This document shows, piece by piece, positions 25,270-35,159 of a stretch of DNA of 64,000 nucleotides. How positions within the stretch are numbered: the stretch's first letter is position 1; every line of letters begins with the position of its first letter. The translations under genes and the position numbers were made by a program. The notes under the pieces are model-generated. The model saw only the letters and a program-made list of their open reading frames with translations. It was not told where the DNA came from and made no database searches. Source of the DNA: Aquatica leii (taxonomy: Eukaryota > Arthropoda > Insecta > Coleoptera > Lampyridae); NCBI GenBank assembly GCA_035610365.1, contig CM069432.1, positions 10,974,001 through 11,038,000 on the forward strand, written 5' to 3'.

Positions 25270-25734
25270 ACTAAATTCAGAGTTAAAAGCGTGGGGTGCA
25301 TCCGGATACACGGTAGTCTTTTGCGCCAAGTATCTTTTATTTCTTTTTTTTGTAATTAATTATATCAATCATTGTTTTAACATGTATTCAGTTCGACTAT
25401 TGCTGTCAATTTGTCATTTGACTGATATACATAATACTGTCACTAAACACGACGTTTGAATACATACGTGACGAGATATTCTACAGCTGCACTGTTTTTG
25501 TTAAATCTAATAATTTTTTTGTAAAGATCAGAGGTTTTTTTTGTGTTCGCAGAAATAAATTTATCATTGTTTGTAACAATAGTTTAACGTGTACTTGGCG
25601 AGACATATACAGTGAAACTGTTATTTGTAGGATTTTTCTATATTTTCATAACTCTCCCCTTATTGATAGCTGCCTTTAGAATAATTGTAACAATGATTAT
25701 AGATGCACCCCACGCTTTTAACTTTGAATTTAGT
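25270..25734. mobile_element. MITE, 465 bp
   Basis: The ends are inverted copies about 32 bp long, differing by one base. The left copy at 25270-25301 begins ACTAAATTCAGAGTTAAAAG and the right copy ends at 25734. Both include AGCGTGGGGTGCAT. The interior is AT-rich and non-coding. Target duplication is not obvious, because the flanks are simple A- and T-rich sequence. Confidence 0.7.
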
Positions 25735-25960
25735 GATTTTGTTTATAATTATATATTATTGCTCTGAATTTAATAATTTTGTTTGTAATTATAAATTATT
25801 TTTTTCTTTTTAGTTCGGTTATTTATAAAAGCGTGTTTTTTAGTTTTTTTTAAACTATTATTTATTTTCTATTTTTTAGTTCGGGTACCTATAAAAGCGT
25901 GTTTTTTCAATTTTCTAAGCTATCATTTATTTTCCGTATTTTAATTCGATTTATCAATAA
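25735..25960 (+). repeat. Short tandem repeats with ATAAAAGCGTGTTTTTT core
   Basis: Two adjacent units of about 68 bp (about 25812-25880 and 25876-25945) share TTAGTTCGG, then ATAAAAGCGTGTTTTTT and a CTATYATTTATTTTC block. A shorter direct repeat of TAATTTTGTTTRTAATTATA lies just before. A similar string, ATAAAAGCGTGTT, recurs at 26424-26436 after the (CATA)n tail, so these may be repeated tails of one retroelement family. Confidence 0.55.
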
Positions 25961-26049
25961 TCAATTTTTGCGGACATGTGATTATGAAATATCTTACGAA
26001 CTAAAAACGTATTGGAAACAGTAGTTATCGACAGTAAGACCTTATTTCT

Positions 26050-26150
26050 CGGGGAGGGAACCTGAGAAACAGCTATCACATCCAAGGCAGGCAGCGGGCG
26101 CGCAAATTACCTGCTCCGACACGAAGTGGTAATAGTGAAATACTGAAATA
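26050..26150 (+). pseudogene. 18S rRNA-derived block
   Basis: About 100 bases clearly resemble eukaryotic small-subunit rRNA, in the region containing GAGAAACGGCTACCACATCC and GGCGCGCAAATTACCC. Here the text reads GGGAACCTGAGAAACAGCTA, then TCACATCCAAGGCAGGCAGC and GGGCGCGCAAATTACCTGCT. It has scattered substitutions throughout, with similarity fading after about 26150. It is an isolated fragment, not part of an rDNA unit, and is followed by unrelated sequence ending in a (CATA)n tail. It is either a captured fragment or the head of a retroposed repeat. Confidence 0.75.
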
Positions 26151-26440
26151 CACTGGAACGATTTAAACGCGATAGGCTTTGTCGAGATGCACGCCTGCGC
26201 AGTTCACGCGCTCTGTCTTTGTCACTCTCATGCAGAGGATCCCTAAAGAAATCAATTAATCCTGACGATCCTAATTAGGATAATAAAAACTTTTTAATGA
26301 ATTATTGCATTGTCATCGGTCCGTGAAACGCATGCAAAGTTTCAAGTTAATCAAACACCTGGAAACCGCTGAAAATTAAGCTCAAAGATTCCGTTACATA
26401 CATACATACATACATCCCGAACTAATAAAAGCGTGTTAAA
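26050..26440 (+). mobile_element. Candidate SINE-like retroposon with rRNA-like head and (CATA)n tail
   Basis: The 18S-like block is followed by a body with CGAGATGCACGCCTGCGCAG, then a 3' portion with GCATGCAAAGTTTCAAGTTA and GATTCCGTTACATACATACA. The last part is the kind of tail found on insect LINEs and their dependent SINEs. The microsatellite tail spans about 26395-26415. Flanking strings CGAACTAAAAACGT (about 25999) and CGAACTAATAAAAGCGT (about 26418) are partly alike, but are not a clean target duplication. The SINE reading is inference. Confidence 0.45.
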
Positions 26441-26813
26441 AATAGGGGAGACTGGGTACGGTTGAAACAGGGTACGGTTGAAACAATGCTTATATCTCGT
26501 GATCTATTAGATGCATGGTGGGGGTGCAAATACAAAAAAGACGCGACTTTCGAGTTACAACCTGTTTAGCAGTCTTGCTGATGCAGTAGGAGAGTGTAGT
26601 TGACTTTAGAGTGACCTATTGTTTTTTACGACTAAAAGTAAGTATTTTTGATCTAAGTATTTTTATGATTACTCAGCTATTATTGACAATAACATTTTAA
26701 ATATTTTTTTGATTGCAAATCAGACTTTGTGGTATATGGGACAGTGATAAATATTGCTTTAAAATTGTTACTTTATAAATTATGAATTAAATTACCTAAA
26801 GGAGGGGTTGGGT

Positions 26814-26871
26814 ACGGTTGAAACATTTTTTGTGGGTACGGTTGAAACATTTTGTAGGTACGGTTGAAACA
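26814..26871 (+). promoter_or_regulatory. Triple GGTACGGTTGAAAC repeat before the transposase
   Basis: Three direct copies of the terminal-repeat core lie 22-79 bases before the ATG at 26893. Subterminal repeats of this kind usually bind the element's own transposase. Their position over the presumed promoter would also permit self-repression, which is inference. Confidence 0.55.
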
Positions 26872-26892
26872 AAATATATATTTCTTTTATAG

Positions 26893-28590
26893 ATGCCAAG
26901 ACAACGTGTTAGGAAGACAACGCGGGGGCAATGCGATATAGCACAATATAAAAATGCATGTGACGAAGTAAAGGCTGGTAGTTCCTTAAGAAAAGCGGCA
27001 CAAAAGTATGATATTAATCACAGTTCTTTACTAAGATACATCAAAAAACGAAATGTAGGTGAAGAAGACCAAAAGGAAAATATACAAATGGGGTACGTAG
27101 CACACAACAGAGTTTTCACGAAAGACCAAGAAAATATTCTTTCAAAGTATTTGATTCGCTGCTCTGACATATACTTTGGTCTTCCTTCCAAGGAAGTTAG
27201 AAAGTTGGCGTACGAATTGAGCATCAAATATGACTTAAAGCGACCAAAAACTTGGGATGAGCAAAAAACAGCTGGCGAAGAATGGTTTCGTTCATTCATG
27301 AAACGAAATCCAGAACTGTCTGTACGTGCGGCACAAGCTACTAGTCTATCGAGAGCCACAAGTTTCAATAAAACCAATGTAGATGCTTTTTACAATAACC
27401 TGCAGGCTGTAATGGATCGTTACAAATTTGAGCCTCAAGACATTCACAACGTGGATGAAACCGGCATCACTACGGTTCAAAAACCTGATCGAGTAGTGGC
27501 TAGGCGTGGTGCACGACAAGTTGGAGCGTTGACCTCAGCTGAAAGAGGTACGTTAGTCACTTTGGTTTTTGCAGGCAATGCTTTGGGTAACGCAATACCT
27601 CCCATGTTTGTTTTTCCTCGAGTTCGCTATCAAGAACATTTTATTAGAGATGGACCTGTTGGATCAACAGGAGCAGCAAATCCTTCAGGATGGATGCAAA
27701 ATGAGACTTTTCTCGTTTTCTTAGAGCACTTCAAGAAATATACGATTTGTTCTCCTTCTCATAAGGTTTTATTAGTACTCGACAACCATTCATCACACGT
27801 CCATATTAATGCTTTGGACTTTTGCAAAGAAAATGGAATTGTGCTACTTTCATTTCCTCCCCACTGTTCACACAAGCTCCAGCCTCTGGATCGTTCCGTA
27901 TATGGACCATTAAAAAAAATTGTTAACACGACTTGTGATGCATGGATGAGAAATCACCCTGGAAAAACAATGTCGATCTATGACGTGCCAGGCATTATAG
28001 CAACTGCAATGCCACTTGCAATTACTCAAGCAAACCTTCAAGCTGGATTTCGCAAAACAGGAATATATCCTTTTAATCGCAACTTGTTCACGGATATTGA
28101 TTTTGCACCAGCATTTGTTACGGATAGACCGGATCCACATGGAGAAGAGAAGAATATTCAGTGTAATCGTATAGAGAACGATGAATCAGCACAAATACCT
28201 TCTCCTCTGCTTGTGTCAATTACTGAATACGTTCATCCAGAATGTTCAGATGTTTCTCCAACACCTCGAGCGACATCGGATATTCAGATAAAATTAACAA
28301 GCAAGTCCACAACCAATCAAGTAACTGATACTTCCACTCTTATTTGCCCAACTACACCCAGGCAGAATAATGAACAATATCAACCTGCGCTGCCAATCGC
28401 ATCTACCAGTGCTTTATCTGATTTTTCACCAGAAGAATTACGACCGCTTCCAAAAGCTGCGCCTCGAAACATAACAAACCGAGGTCGTAAGACAAGAAAA
28501 TCAACGATATATACAGACACACCCGAAAAAGAGGCAATACGACAGGAACACGACGCAAAATTAAGTCGAGAAAAAGCCAAACAGATTTAA
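26893..28590 (+). CDS. pogo-like transposase, 565 residues, open
   Basis: This DDE_1 transposase should cut and paste the surrounding element. A Psq-type helix-turn-helix lies at about residues 10-55 (SLRKAAQKYDINHSSLLRYI). A CENP-B-like DNA-binding region follows at about 75-150. The catalytic core has Asp188 in HNVDETGITT, Asp297 in LLVLDNHSSH and Asp333 in SHKLQPLDRSVYGPLK, with 35 residues between the last two. A low-complexity tail ends at the TAA after KAKQI. The ATG at 26893 is the first in frame and follows the repeat cluster. The frame ends in a run of ten A's, and a coding stretch in another frame continues downstream, so the C-terminus is probably frameshifted. The catalytic part looks intact. 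Confidence 0.93.
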   Translation: MPRQRVRKTTRGQCDIAQYKNACDEVKAGSSLRKAAQKYDINHSSLLRYIKKRNVGEEDQKENIQMGYVAHNRVFTKDQENILSKYLIRCSDIYFGLPSKEVRKLAYELSIKYDLKRPKTWDEQKTAGEEWFRSFMKRNPELSVRAAQATSLSRATSFNKTNVDAFYNNLQAVMDRYKFEPQDIHNVDETGITTVQKPDRVVARRGARQVGALTSAERGTLVTLVFAGNALGNAIPPMFVFPRVRYQEHFIRDGPVGSTGAANPSGWMQNETFLVFLEHFKKYTICSPSHKVLLVLDNHSSHVHINALDFCKENGIVLLSFPPHCSHKLQPLDRSVYGPLKKIVNTTCDAWMRNHPGKTMSIYDVPGIIATAMPLAITQANLQAGFRKTGIYPFNRNLFTDIDFAPAFVTDRPDPHGEEKNIQCNRIENDESAQIPSPLLVSITEYVHPECSDVSPTPRATSDIQIKLTSKSTTNQVTDTSTLICPTTPRQNNEQYQPALPIASTSALSDFSPEELRPLPKAAPRNITNRGRKTRKSTIYTDTPEKEAIRQEHDAKLSREKAKQI

Positions 28591-28604
28591 AAAAAAAATA
28601 TATC

Positions 28605-28821
28605 AACAAACAACTACACCAAAAGCAAAGAAGAAGAAAACTATTACTCCACCCGAATCTTCAGAAGAAGAAGAATATTACTGCCTTGTTTGCGTGATGC
28701 CATATTCTGAGAGCAGACCTCGAGAAAAATGGATTCAATGCACCGGTTGTCGGTTATGGGCTCATGAAGAATGCTCTGATGGTAGTCCTACGTACCTTTG
28801 CCACAACTGTGAGTCTGAATA
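28605..28821 (+). pseudogene. PHD-like zinc-finger tail of the pogo-like transposase, out of frame
   Basis: After the A10 run a second frame encodes a lysine-rich linker, SSEEEEYYCLVC, and a cysteine-histidine module: CLVC, then WIQCTGCRLWAHEECSDGS, then YLCHNC, ending at the TAG near 28821. This is the PHD-like C-terminal finger of related elements; a similar one is at 50098-49895. It was probably joined to the 565-residue frame before a length change in the A run. Programmed slippage on the run is possible but unproven. Confidence 0.75.
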
Positions 28822-29385
28822 GGAAAGTTAGGAGGTTTTGTGTTAGTTATAAATAGTTCCTTTTAAATCTAAGAAGTTATTTTTTAGTTCCTTTTATTTC
28901 TTTTTATTTTTGTTTTTATTAAGTAGATTAGGATTATGACTTATTTTAGTATTTAGTAAAAAGACCAAAAAATGGTACTAAACTATTAATATAAATATTA
29001 CTGTGATCTTCGTCCAATAAAACTTCATTAAAATACAATATTGTTAATTTTTTATATATGTTTCAACCGCCCCTGGTACTGGGGTCAGTTGAAACAAAAA
29101 CACACTTCCATTTAATCAACTGTAGCAAAGTATCTATGATACCTAGAAGAATAATATGTTGAATACATTTGAAGCTTAAATTGCGCTCTTCAAATTGGTG
29201 TATTAACTTCAGAAATCCATCACATACGGGCGACGCAAGGGACAATTGAAGCAAAATTGTTTCAACCGTACCCAGTCTCCCCTACGTTTATATTATAAAT
29301 AAAATACTCACACTTATTAATATTTTGTATATAAACCGTGATTTTCCAAGCATTCTGTTAATCTGTTCCGCATCGAGTTAATTAA

Positions 29386-30816
29386 TTATTTTTCGGATAA
29401 GTTCGATCCTCGGAAACGTTCCCAAACTTCATTTGCAGTTTGCACTATATTATTTAAGTTTCTGGCTGGAATGTCGAGACGATTATTGGTCCAAGTTCTG
29501 CTCATAGCTGCCCACATGTTCTCGATAGGGTTTAAATTGGGAGATTTTGCTGGCCATTCTAAAGAAATTACGTGGTTTCTGTCCTCAAACGACTCATTTA
29601 CGATTCTGCTTTTATGAATTGGTGAATTGTCTTGGACAATAACAATTTCTTCCAATTCGTCTTCTGGATAGTGTTCGCACACTTGGCACCAAAATTTCGT
29701 CTAGCACTCGAACGTAACTTTTAGATGTAAATCGTGGTGGAGAAACTAGAAACAATTCGCCCGGCCCAGCTTTTGAAATCCACCCCCAATATCCACCAGA
29801 AATTCTTCCACTTTGTCGATTTTTACGAACATGTTCGGTACTAAATCTTGTATTTCGTGGTAGCCAAAGTGTCATAGACGACTCTTGTGTCGATGAAAAT
29901 ACCTTTTTGTTCGTAAAAATCACCGTACTCCTGTCTCTGTACAAATTATTTTGACAGAATCTAATTCTTGCTTGAGCATGCCTTTCTGTTAATTCAGGTT
30001 TTGTCGCAGGCTTACTTGCAAATAATCCCGCGTCGTTTAATCTGCGTCGTATTGTTGAAGCGCTGCAGTTTAAATGAACTTCTTCTCGAATTCGCGGAGC
30101 AGTTGTAAAATGAGAATTTGGAACACACCTAAGAATATTTGCATCTTCCTCTATGGTAGTTGCTCTATTTATTCCTTTTGGTTTCGTGGTAAGAGAAACT
30201 TCTCCTTCTTCATCAAACCTTCGAAGCCACCGACGAACTTGGCGCACCTGTATATTTACATATTTAGTTAAGTAATTTAGTTTAACCAAATGATACAATT
30301 ATTTAAGTAAATTACGTTTGTTTAAAATAAATAAGTTATTTTTTTAAACAAAAATACCTTTAATAAACCATAAAGTGTGTTTCTTTTCCACTTAAAATAT
30401 TTTTTTAATGTTATTCTGAACCCTGATTGTTTATTACCAATAGAATTTTTAAGAAAGAAACTCAAACACGACAAATTTTTGAAAACAGTGATGTCGATTT
30501 TGGATTGTAATAATACATTAACGTGTGCATAATTTTAATTAATATTATATTCTAATTTTAGTTAATGGGATAAAATGAAACTAAGAAAACTTTTCGTTTA
30601 AGATTACGTAAAATATTTTTATAAGGATGTTTAAGATTAGTAATTAATCAATGATTTAGTCTATTTTAGAGGCTTATTATAAGCAAATTTTAAAAATCTT
30701 ACCGATAATCCATTTTGTAAACCAATTTCACGTTGAGGAATTCAATTAGTAGCTATTCGAGTAATTGCAATCGTTGTTTCTACACTGGAATCTCTCTGCC
30801 CAAAACCTTTACCCAT
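29386..30816 (-). pseudogene. Tc1-like transposase with an intron
   Basis: Exon 1 starts at ATG 30816 (MGKGFGQRDSSVETT) and ends at 30703 with the donor CG|GTAAGA. An intron of 455 bases (30702-30248) ends in TACAG, and exon 2 continues in phase with VRQVRRWLRRFDEEGEVSL. Core motifs are IFTNKKVFSS, where the usual first catalytic Asp is Asn, VIVQDNSPIHKSR with the second Asp, and KSPNLNPIENMWAAM with the final Glu. A TGA interrupts exon 1 after IATN, and a frameshift lies at 29612-29682. The gene is inactive. Terminal repeats were not identified. Confidence 0.85.
30248..30702 (-). other. Intron of the Tc1-like gene
   Basis: The donor GTAAGA at the exon 1 end and the acceptor TACAG before GTGCGCCAAG join two parts of one helix-turn-helix region without changing frame (38 codons, phase 0). 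The 455 bases between are AT-rich and non-coding. Confidence 0.7.
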
Positions 30817-30829
30817 GTTTGGTTATTTT

Positions 30830-31540
30830 TAACAATTAATTACTCATACTAATCTTAACTTTATGTATTTTATAATAACAACTAAAATTATTTGCTGATC
30901 AATGTCTACTTGAAATAAACTAGTATACTAGATTACGCTCTACTCAATACTAAATTATTGACTATTGTCAGAACTCGTAATTTGAATTCCAAATATTACT
31001 TATTGAACAATTAATGATCTTTGTTGCAAACTTGTCATTGGTAGAGGTGCTTTCACACATGCTTGAAATTACTGCACTATTTTTAACTAAATACTCCGGA
31101 ATTTACGCTTCCTTTGTCATTGCAGGAAATAATTATCCTTTAGAAAATTTTTCAGAACTTATACAATGTCAAAGTTGGACTTTCAAAAGATTTTAGTTTC
31201 CAGTTGTTGATAGATAACTTCAATATTTGATGATATCGCAAAATAAATTGATTTTCTTTGGGTTTCTAAGTTTAATGATTTTCATTGCATTAGATTCAGG
31301 ACACAAATGTAAAAATTTTATTTTTTTTGGTTTTGCGTTTTTGAGTCCGATTGTATAATAGTTACCTTTATTTCGAGATTCAGCATTTCCTAATAGATTA
31401 TAACTAACACTTAGCTACATATATGGTTCTCTCTTATTTTATTTTCACTGACAAGAATAATAAATTTGTTCGTTACTTTACGTATAGGTTTTGTTCGCCA
31501 ATTCATAATAAGAGTAGAATAATAAGATAGTAGTTTGACA
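30830..31540. other. Non-coding stretch
   Basis: AT-rich sequence between two Tc1-like copies. The frame at 31014-31196 is short and unrecognised. Confidence 0.4.
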
Positions 31541-33370
31541 ACAGAAACGGCGTAATTGATTTAGATTTTAGAATGACCAACAAAATCTTTCGACTTAAAC
31601 CCCATTGAGAATATGTGCGTAGTTATGAGCAGTACACAGACAAACAATCGCCTTGACATTCTGGCAAGCAATTTAAACAGGGACGTAGCTATCCTGGAGC
31701 TGTTGGAGCAAACAGCTCCGAGCGCACGAAATTTGAGGACGCACGAGCCAGGGAGCGCAAATTTTAACAGCTTATCATAGTGTTATTTTACTAAATAGTT
31801 TTATCAGGCAGTAAAAGAGGTTTAATCAATATATGAACACAATTTGACAATACCTAATGAATGTTGATGTGCGCTGTGCGACTGCTTGAAAGCTGAAATG
31901 TATTGTAATTGTACTTCTAGTATTAATTTTTCGAGGGTGCTCTATGACGTAATCGTGATTCGTAGCAACTTTCAACTTTAAAAATGCACTATGGTTTGAA
32001 AAAAATATAAATGCGGCGATAAGCGGATTAAAAAAACATCTATGCAAAGTTGCAATTTGTTGTCCTTGATTCTCACAAAAAAGGTGTTTTTGAACTTTTG
32101 CCTTTGTAATAAGCCCTTAATTCTTGTTAATTCTTACAAAAACAGGATTTAAAATACCAGGCGGCATGGGTTTTACATAAACTTGTTATTCACTTTCGAT
32201 AGAAAAAAAAGGGTTTGTCTAACACGGTGGTCTTCTCGTGTTCAGGCTCTTTACGCGTTACGTTCTCGCTATTTTGTTGTTATTAAAATATTAGCCTACT
32301 TGGAATTTAACTGAAGAAGCCAAGACGAACAACGCAAACCTAAAAGTTTGATAAATTATTCTAACAATTTTCATCCATTATCTTGATAATTGTATAAAAT
32401 GAAGTACTGGAACATATTACTATTGTCTCCAAAATGCTACTCAAGAAGATGTAGAACAATCAATTGAGATGCTGTCTTTACTTCTAACCCAATTCCAAAA
32501 TATGTATATTAAATAATTGGGATATTGTTAAAAACGAGGCAGTTGAATTATCAACTAAATGGAGCATTGAACCTTGTTTCGCCAAAAAGAGATTACGTCT
32601 AGTAAAAAAAATCTTTGACAAGCTGGATGAGCCCATTCAAAATAATAAAGTTTTAAAGTGAAAGTTTTTTATTAAAGTAATTGACATAGTATTTACTCAA
32701 TTAAATATTAAATTTAAATGCGTGCGTAAAGTTGTCGCATCATTTGATGAAACTGTTTTGGTTGATCCCAAATTTTTGAAATTGGCTTATTCTTTAGATA
32801 TTTCTTTTAGTTTTGGACTACAATTAATAAGACTTACAATGTGTTTTTTTATTCAATTAAGACAAATTACTTCTATACGCGAAGTTGCTGAATTACTCTT
32901 AATTCACACCTCATTCTCTCCCAAAAGATATTTACCAAGCAGTATGTCTCAATCCCGTCTTAGCTCTTTGGCCACAATATCAATTGAAGAAACAATTGCT
33001 GGTTAACGTGTTCTGGGTAAATTAATTGACCGATTAACAGTTTGAGGATTTGTAAATGTCTTAATGTAGTTTATAACATAATCATGAATAATTAATTTAA
33101 TATTACTGTGTGAATATGTCATATTTAAAAATTTTGAATCAATTGTCATTAAATAATGTTTAAAATTGAAATTACAAAATAAAGACTAGAAAATTTTGAA
33201 TTTTATTGGAACATTTGTGAGAAAAAAAAGGAGGAGCACAGATCTTATTTGCTCCAGGGCGCTGTATATGTAGCTACGCCTCTGAATTTAAATAATGTAG
33301 CGCAAGTTGCAAATGAACTTTGGAAACGTTTCCGAGGATCCGACTACTGCAAAAAATTAATTAACTTGAT
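31540..33370 (+). pseudogene. Second Tc1-like copy, split by a hAT element
   Basis: The 31540-31677 segment reads LNPIENM followed by TNNRLDILASNLN. It resumes at 33293 with VAQVANELWKRFRGSDY and KKLIN. Joined across the insertion it matches the C-terminal end of the Tc1-like gene at 29386-30816, in opposite orientation. The rest of the gene is missing or unrecognisable upstream. Confidence 0.8.
31678..33284 (+). mobile_element. hAT element with 8-bp target duplication, inserted in a Tc1 copy
   Basis: A perfect 8-bp duplication, AATTTAAA, flanks the element (31670-31677 and 33285-33292). The ends read CAGGGACGTAGCTA and, inward from the right, CAGAGGCGTAGCTA. The length is 1,607 bp. It contains only eroded coding remnants: the frame at 32722-33006 ends with SSMSQSRLSSLATISIEETI, which resembles the hAT dimerisation domain after 'RSTM'. 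It is therefore a deleted derivative that needed a transposase from elsewhere. Confidence 0.9.
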
Positions 33371-33499
33371 GCTGAACAGGTGAACGACATGTATACGAAA
33401 TAATAATTGTAGCGTTTTATCTATTAAATAAACATATTTCTACAATAAAACTACTAACTAATAAGAGAAGCGATTAGGTATTAATCTACTTAAAACTTG

Positions 33500-34075
33500 T
33501 TTAAATTTAGTTCAGTTTAAAACGATGATTTAAATTAGTCGACATAACTACAAAAAACGATTTTTTCAGTTTATATAACGATAAAGTAAATGATTATTTC
33601 ACAAAAAATGTAAATAGTATTCATTTTAGAATCTGAAGGTCGTTTTGTGCTAAAGAACAGAACGATATAGTTTTTTATTTAATTGATCATTTGACGTATT
33701 TTTAATCAGTCCAGTATTCAAATGATTTAATTAATTATGCAATAGTAATTGCAAATTGTTATGAATACACTAGTAATGATAGTAGTATTAGTAGGAGCAA
33801 TATTCTATATAAATATCTGATATAAACAAAAATTCTAGAATTAATAGCTTGCATAAGGTATAAATTCTCTAAAATACATTTTCTAAATATTAAATACATT
33901 TAAAATTTTATAATAAATACCAATCTGGTATTTCTATTATTTCTTTAGCTAGACAGGTAATAAAATTACAATGGTTTATTTGCTTTAAGCTGCTAATGCG
34001 AAACACCCCATACCATTAGAATGTGAATAGGTCCTATCTTAAGCGGTCATTTTGGTTGAAGGCGATTGTACATCG
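33500..34075 (-). repeat. Dispersed repeat, copy B
   Basis: This is the inverted, uninterrupted counterpart of copy A at 23007-25235. It gives the empty-site sequence CATTCTAATGGTAT for the transposon inserted in copy A. No coding sequence is evident. Confidence 0.75.
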
Positions 34076-34079
34076 CCCA

Positions 34080-35157
34080 TTATAACTAGGTACTATAAAA
34101 ATGTTGGTAAAGATAAGCGATTATGTAGAAGCGAAATATATATTCTGCTAATGAACTTTATAACAGGAAATTGTAGGAGACAAAAATATGCTTTTGTATT
34201 AATTCATATCTTGGTCGTACACTTACAAACTCGCGTTTGATTTATTGTTTAATGAACTGAGAAACTCGCAACTTTTTTTGTCTTGATTAACTTAAGTGTC
34301 AAGTACGGTCAAGTGCAATAGCGACAAAAAAACGTCGTTATAGCTGTTGCATATTACCATTTCATTGCCAGTCACTAGCTGGTTAAGTAAAATTGTTAAC
34401 TTTTAGGTATAAAGTAAGCGTTCTACTGTAGTGTTTCATGTAACTGTAGCAATTTTGTTGTTTGTGTATGAAATAATTTACTATAATGATGATTATATTT
34501 GATCCAGCAAGTAGATTTATAGCAGCGTAATTGTACTGCAGCTTTAGTCTGGGTCAAAACTGCACATTTTCTACGTAAATCGATTTATAACACTTTCTCG
34601 TTTATTTCTTGTTTTCTTAATTATATAACAAAACGTTTTAGCACTGTTTCAATTGTGCTAAAACCGAAATTATATTACCCAAGAATAATTGAAAGCTAAT
34701 TTTTTACTACCAAAGCAAAAATAATAAGATTGTTATCATTAAGTCCTGGTAATTAACAAAAATGATAGCAGTTGTGAAATGCTAAATTTAGTTTTATAGT
34801 AGATGAATCACAGATTGGAGTAGGATTGGCGTTGCAAAAAAAGGTCGAAAGAAAAAGTTCGTGGGTTGACTGTAATTTTTTTGTGTAGGTGGGAAACTAT
34901 TAAGTGCACATTTAGATGATTAAATTTGGATTTTATAATAAATTATTGCAGCTTGCAAGATCTGTAATGTTTTTTAGACTACTCATATAAACAAAGATTT
35001 TCACGCTTCTGTGTTTATTTATCACTGTTAAGTGCTCTATAAATACTTAATGTACAAAATGCAATTACGTTTTTTAGTTGCGTTGTAAAGAGAATTATTA
35101 ACGATTTTTAAGTAGTTGTGAGTTACACTGCATTTAATTTTAATATACCATTAATAC
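34080..35157. other. Non-coding stretch
   Basis: AT-rich with no gene or repeat that I can support. Confidence 0.45.
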
Positions 35158-35159
35158 TA

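Larger units (their letters stand above)
26445..29282 (+). mobile_element. pogo-like DNA transposon B, apparently complete
   Basis: The two ends are perfect inverted copies of about 25 bp beginning GGGGAGACTGGGTACGGTTG. They are flanked by TA at 26443-26444 and 29283-29284. The motif GGTACGGTTGAAAC is repeated inside the left end (26455, 26470) and three more times just before the gene (about 26814-26870), with one or two degenerate copies near 29060-29095. The element is about 2.84 kb and carries one long open transposase frame. Perfect termini and an open gene make this one of the two freshest elements in the window. Confidence 0.95.
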
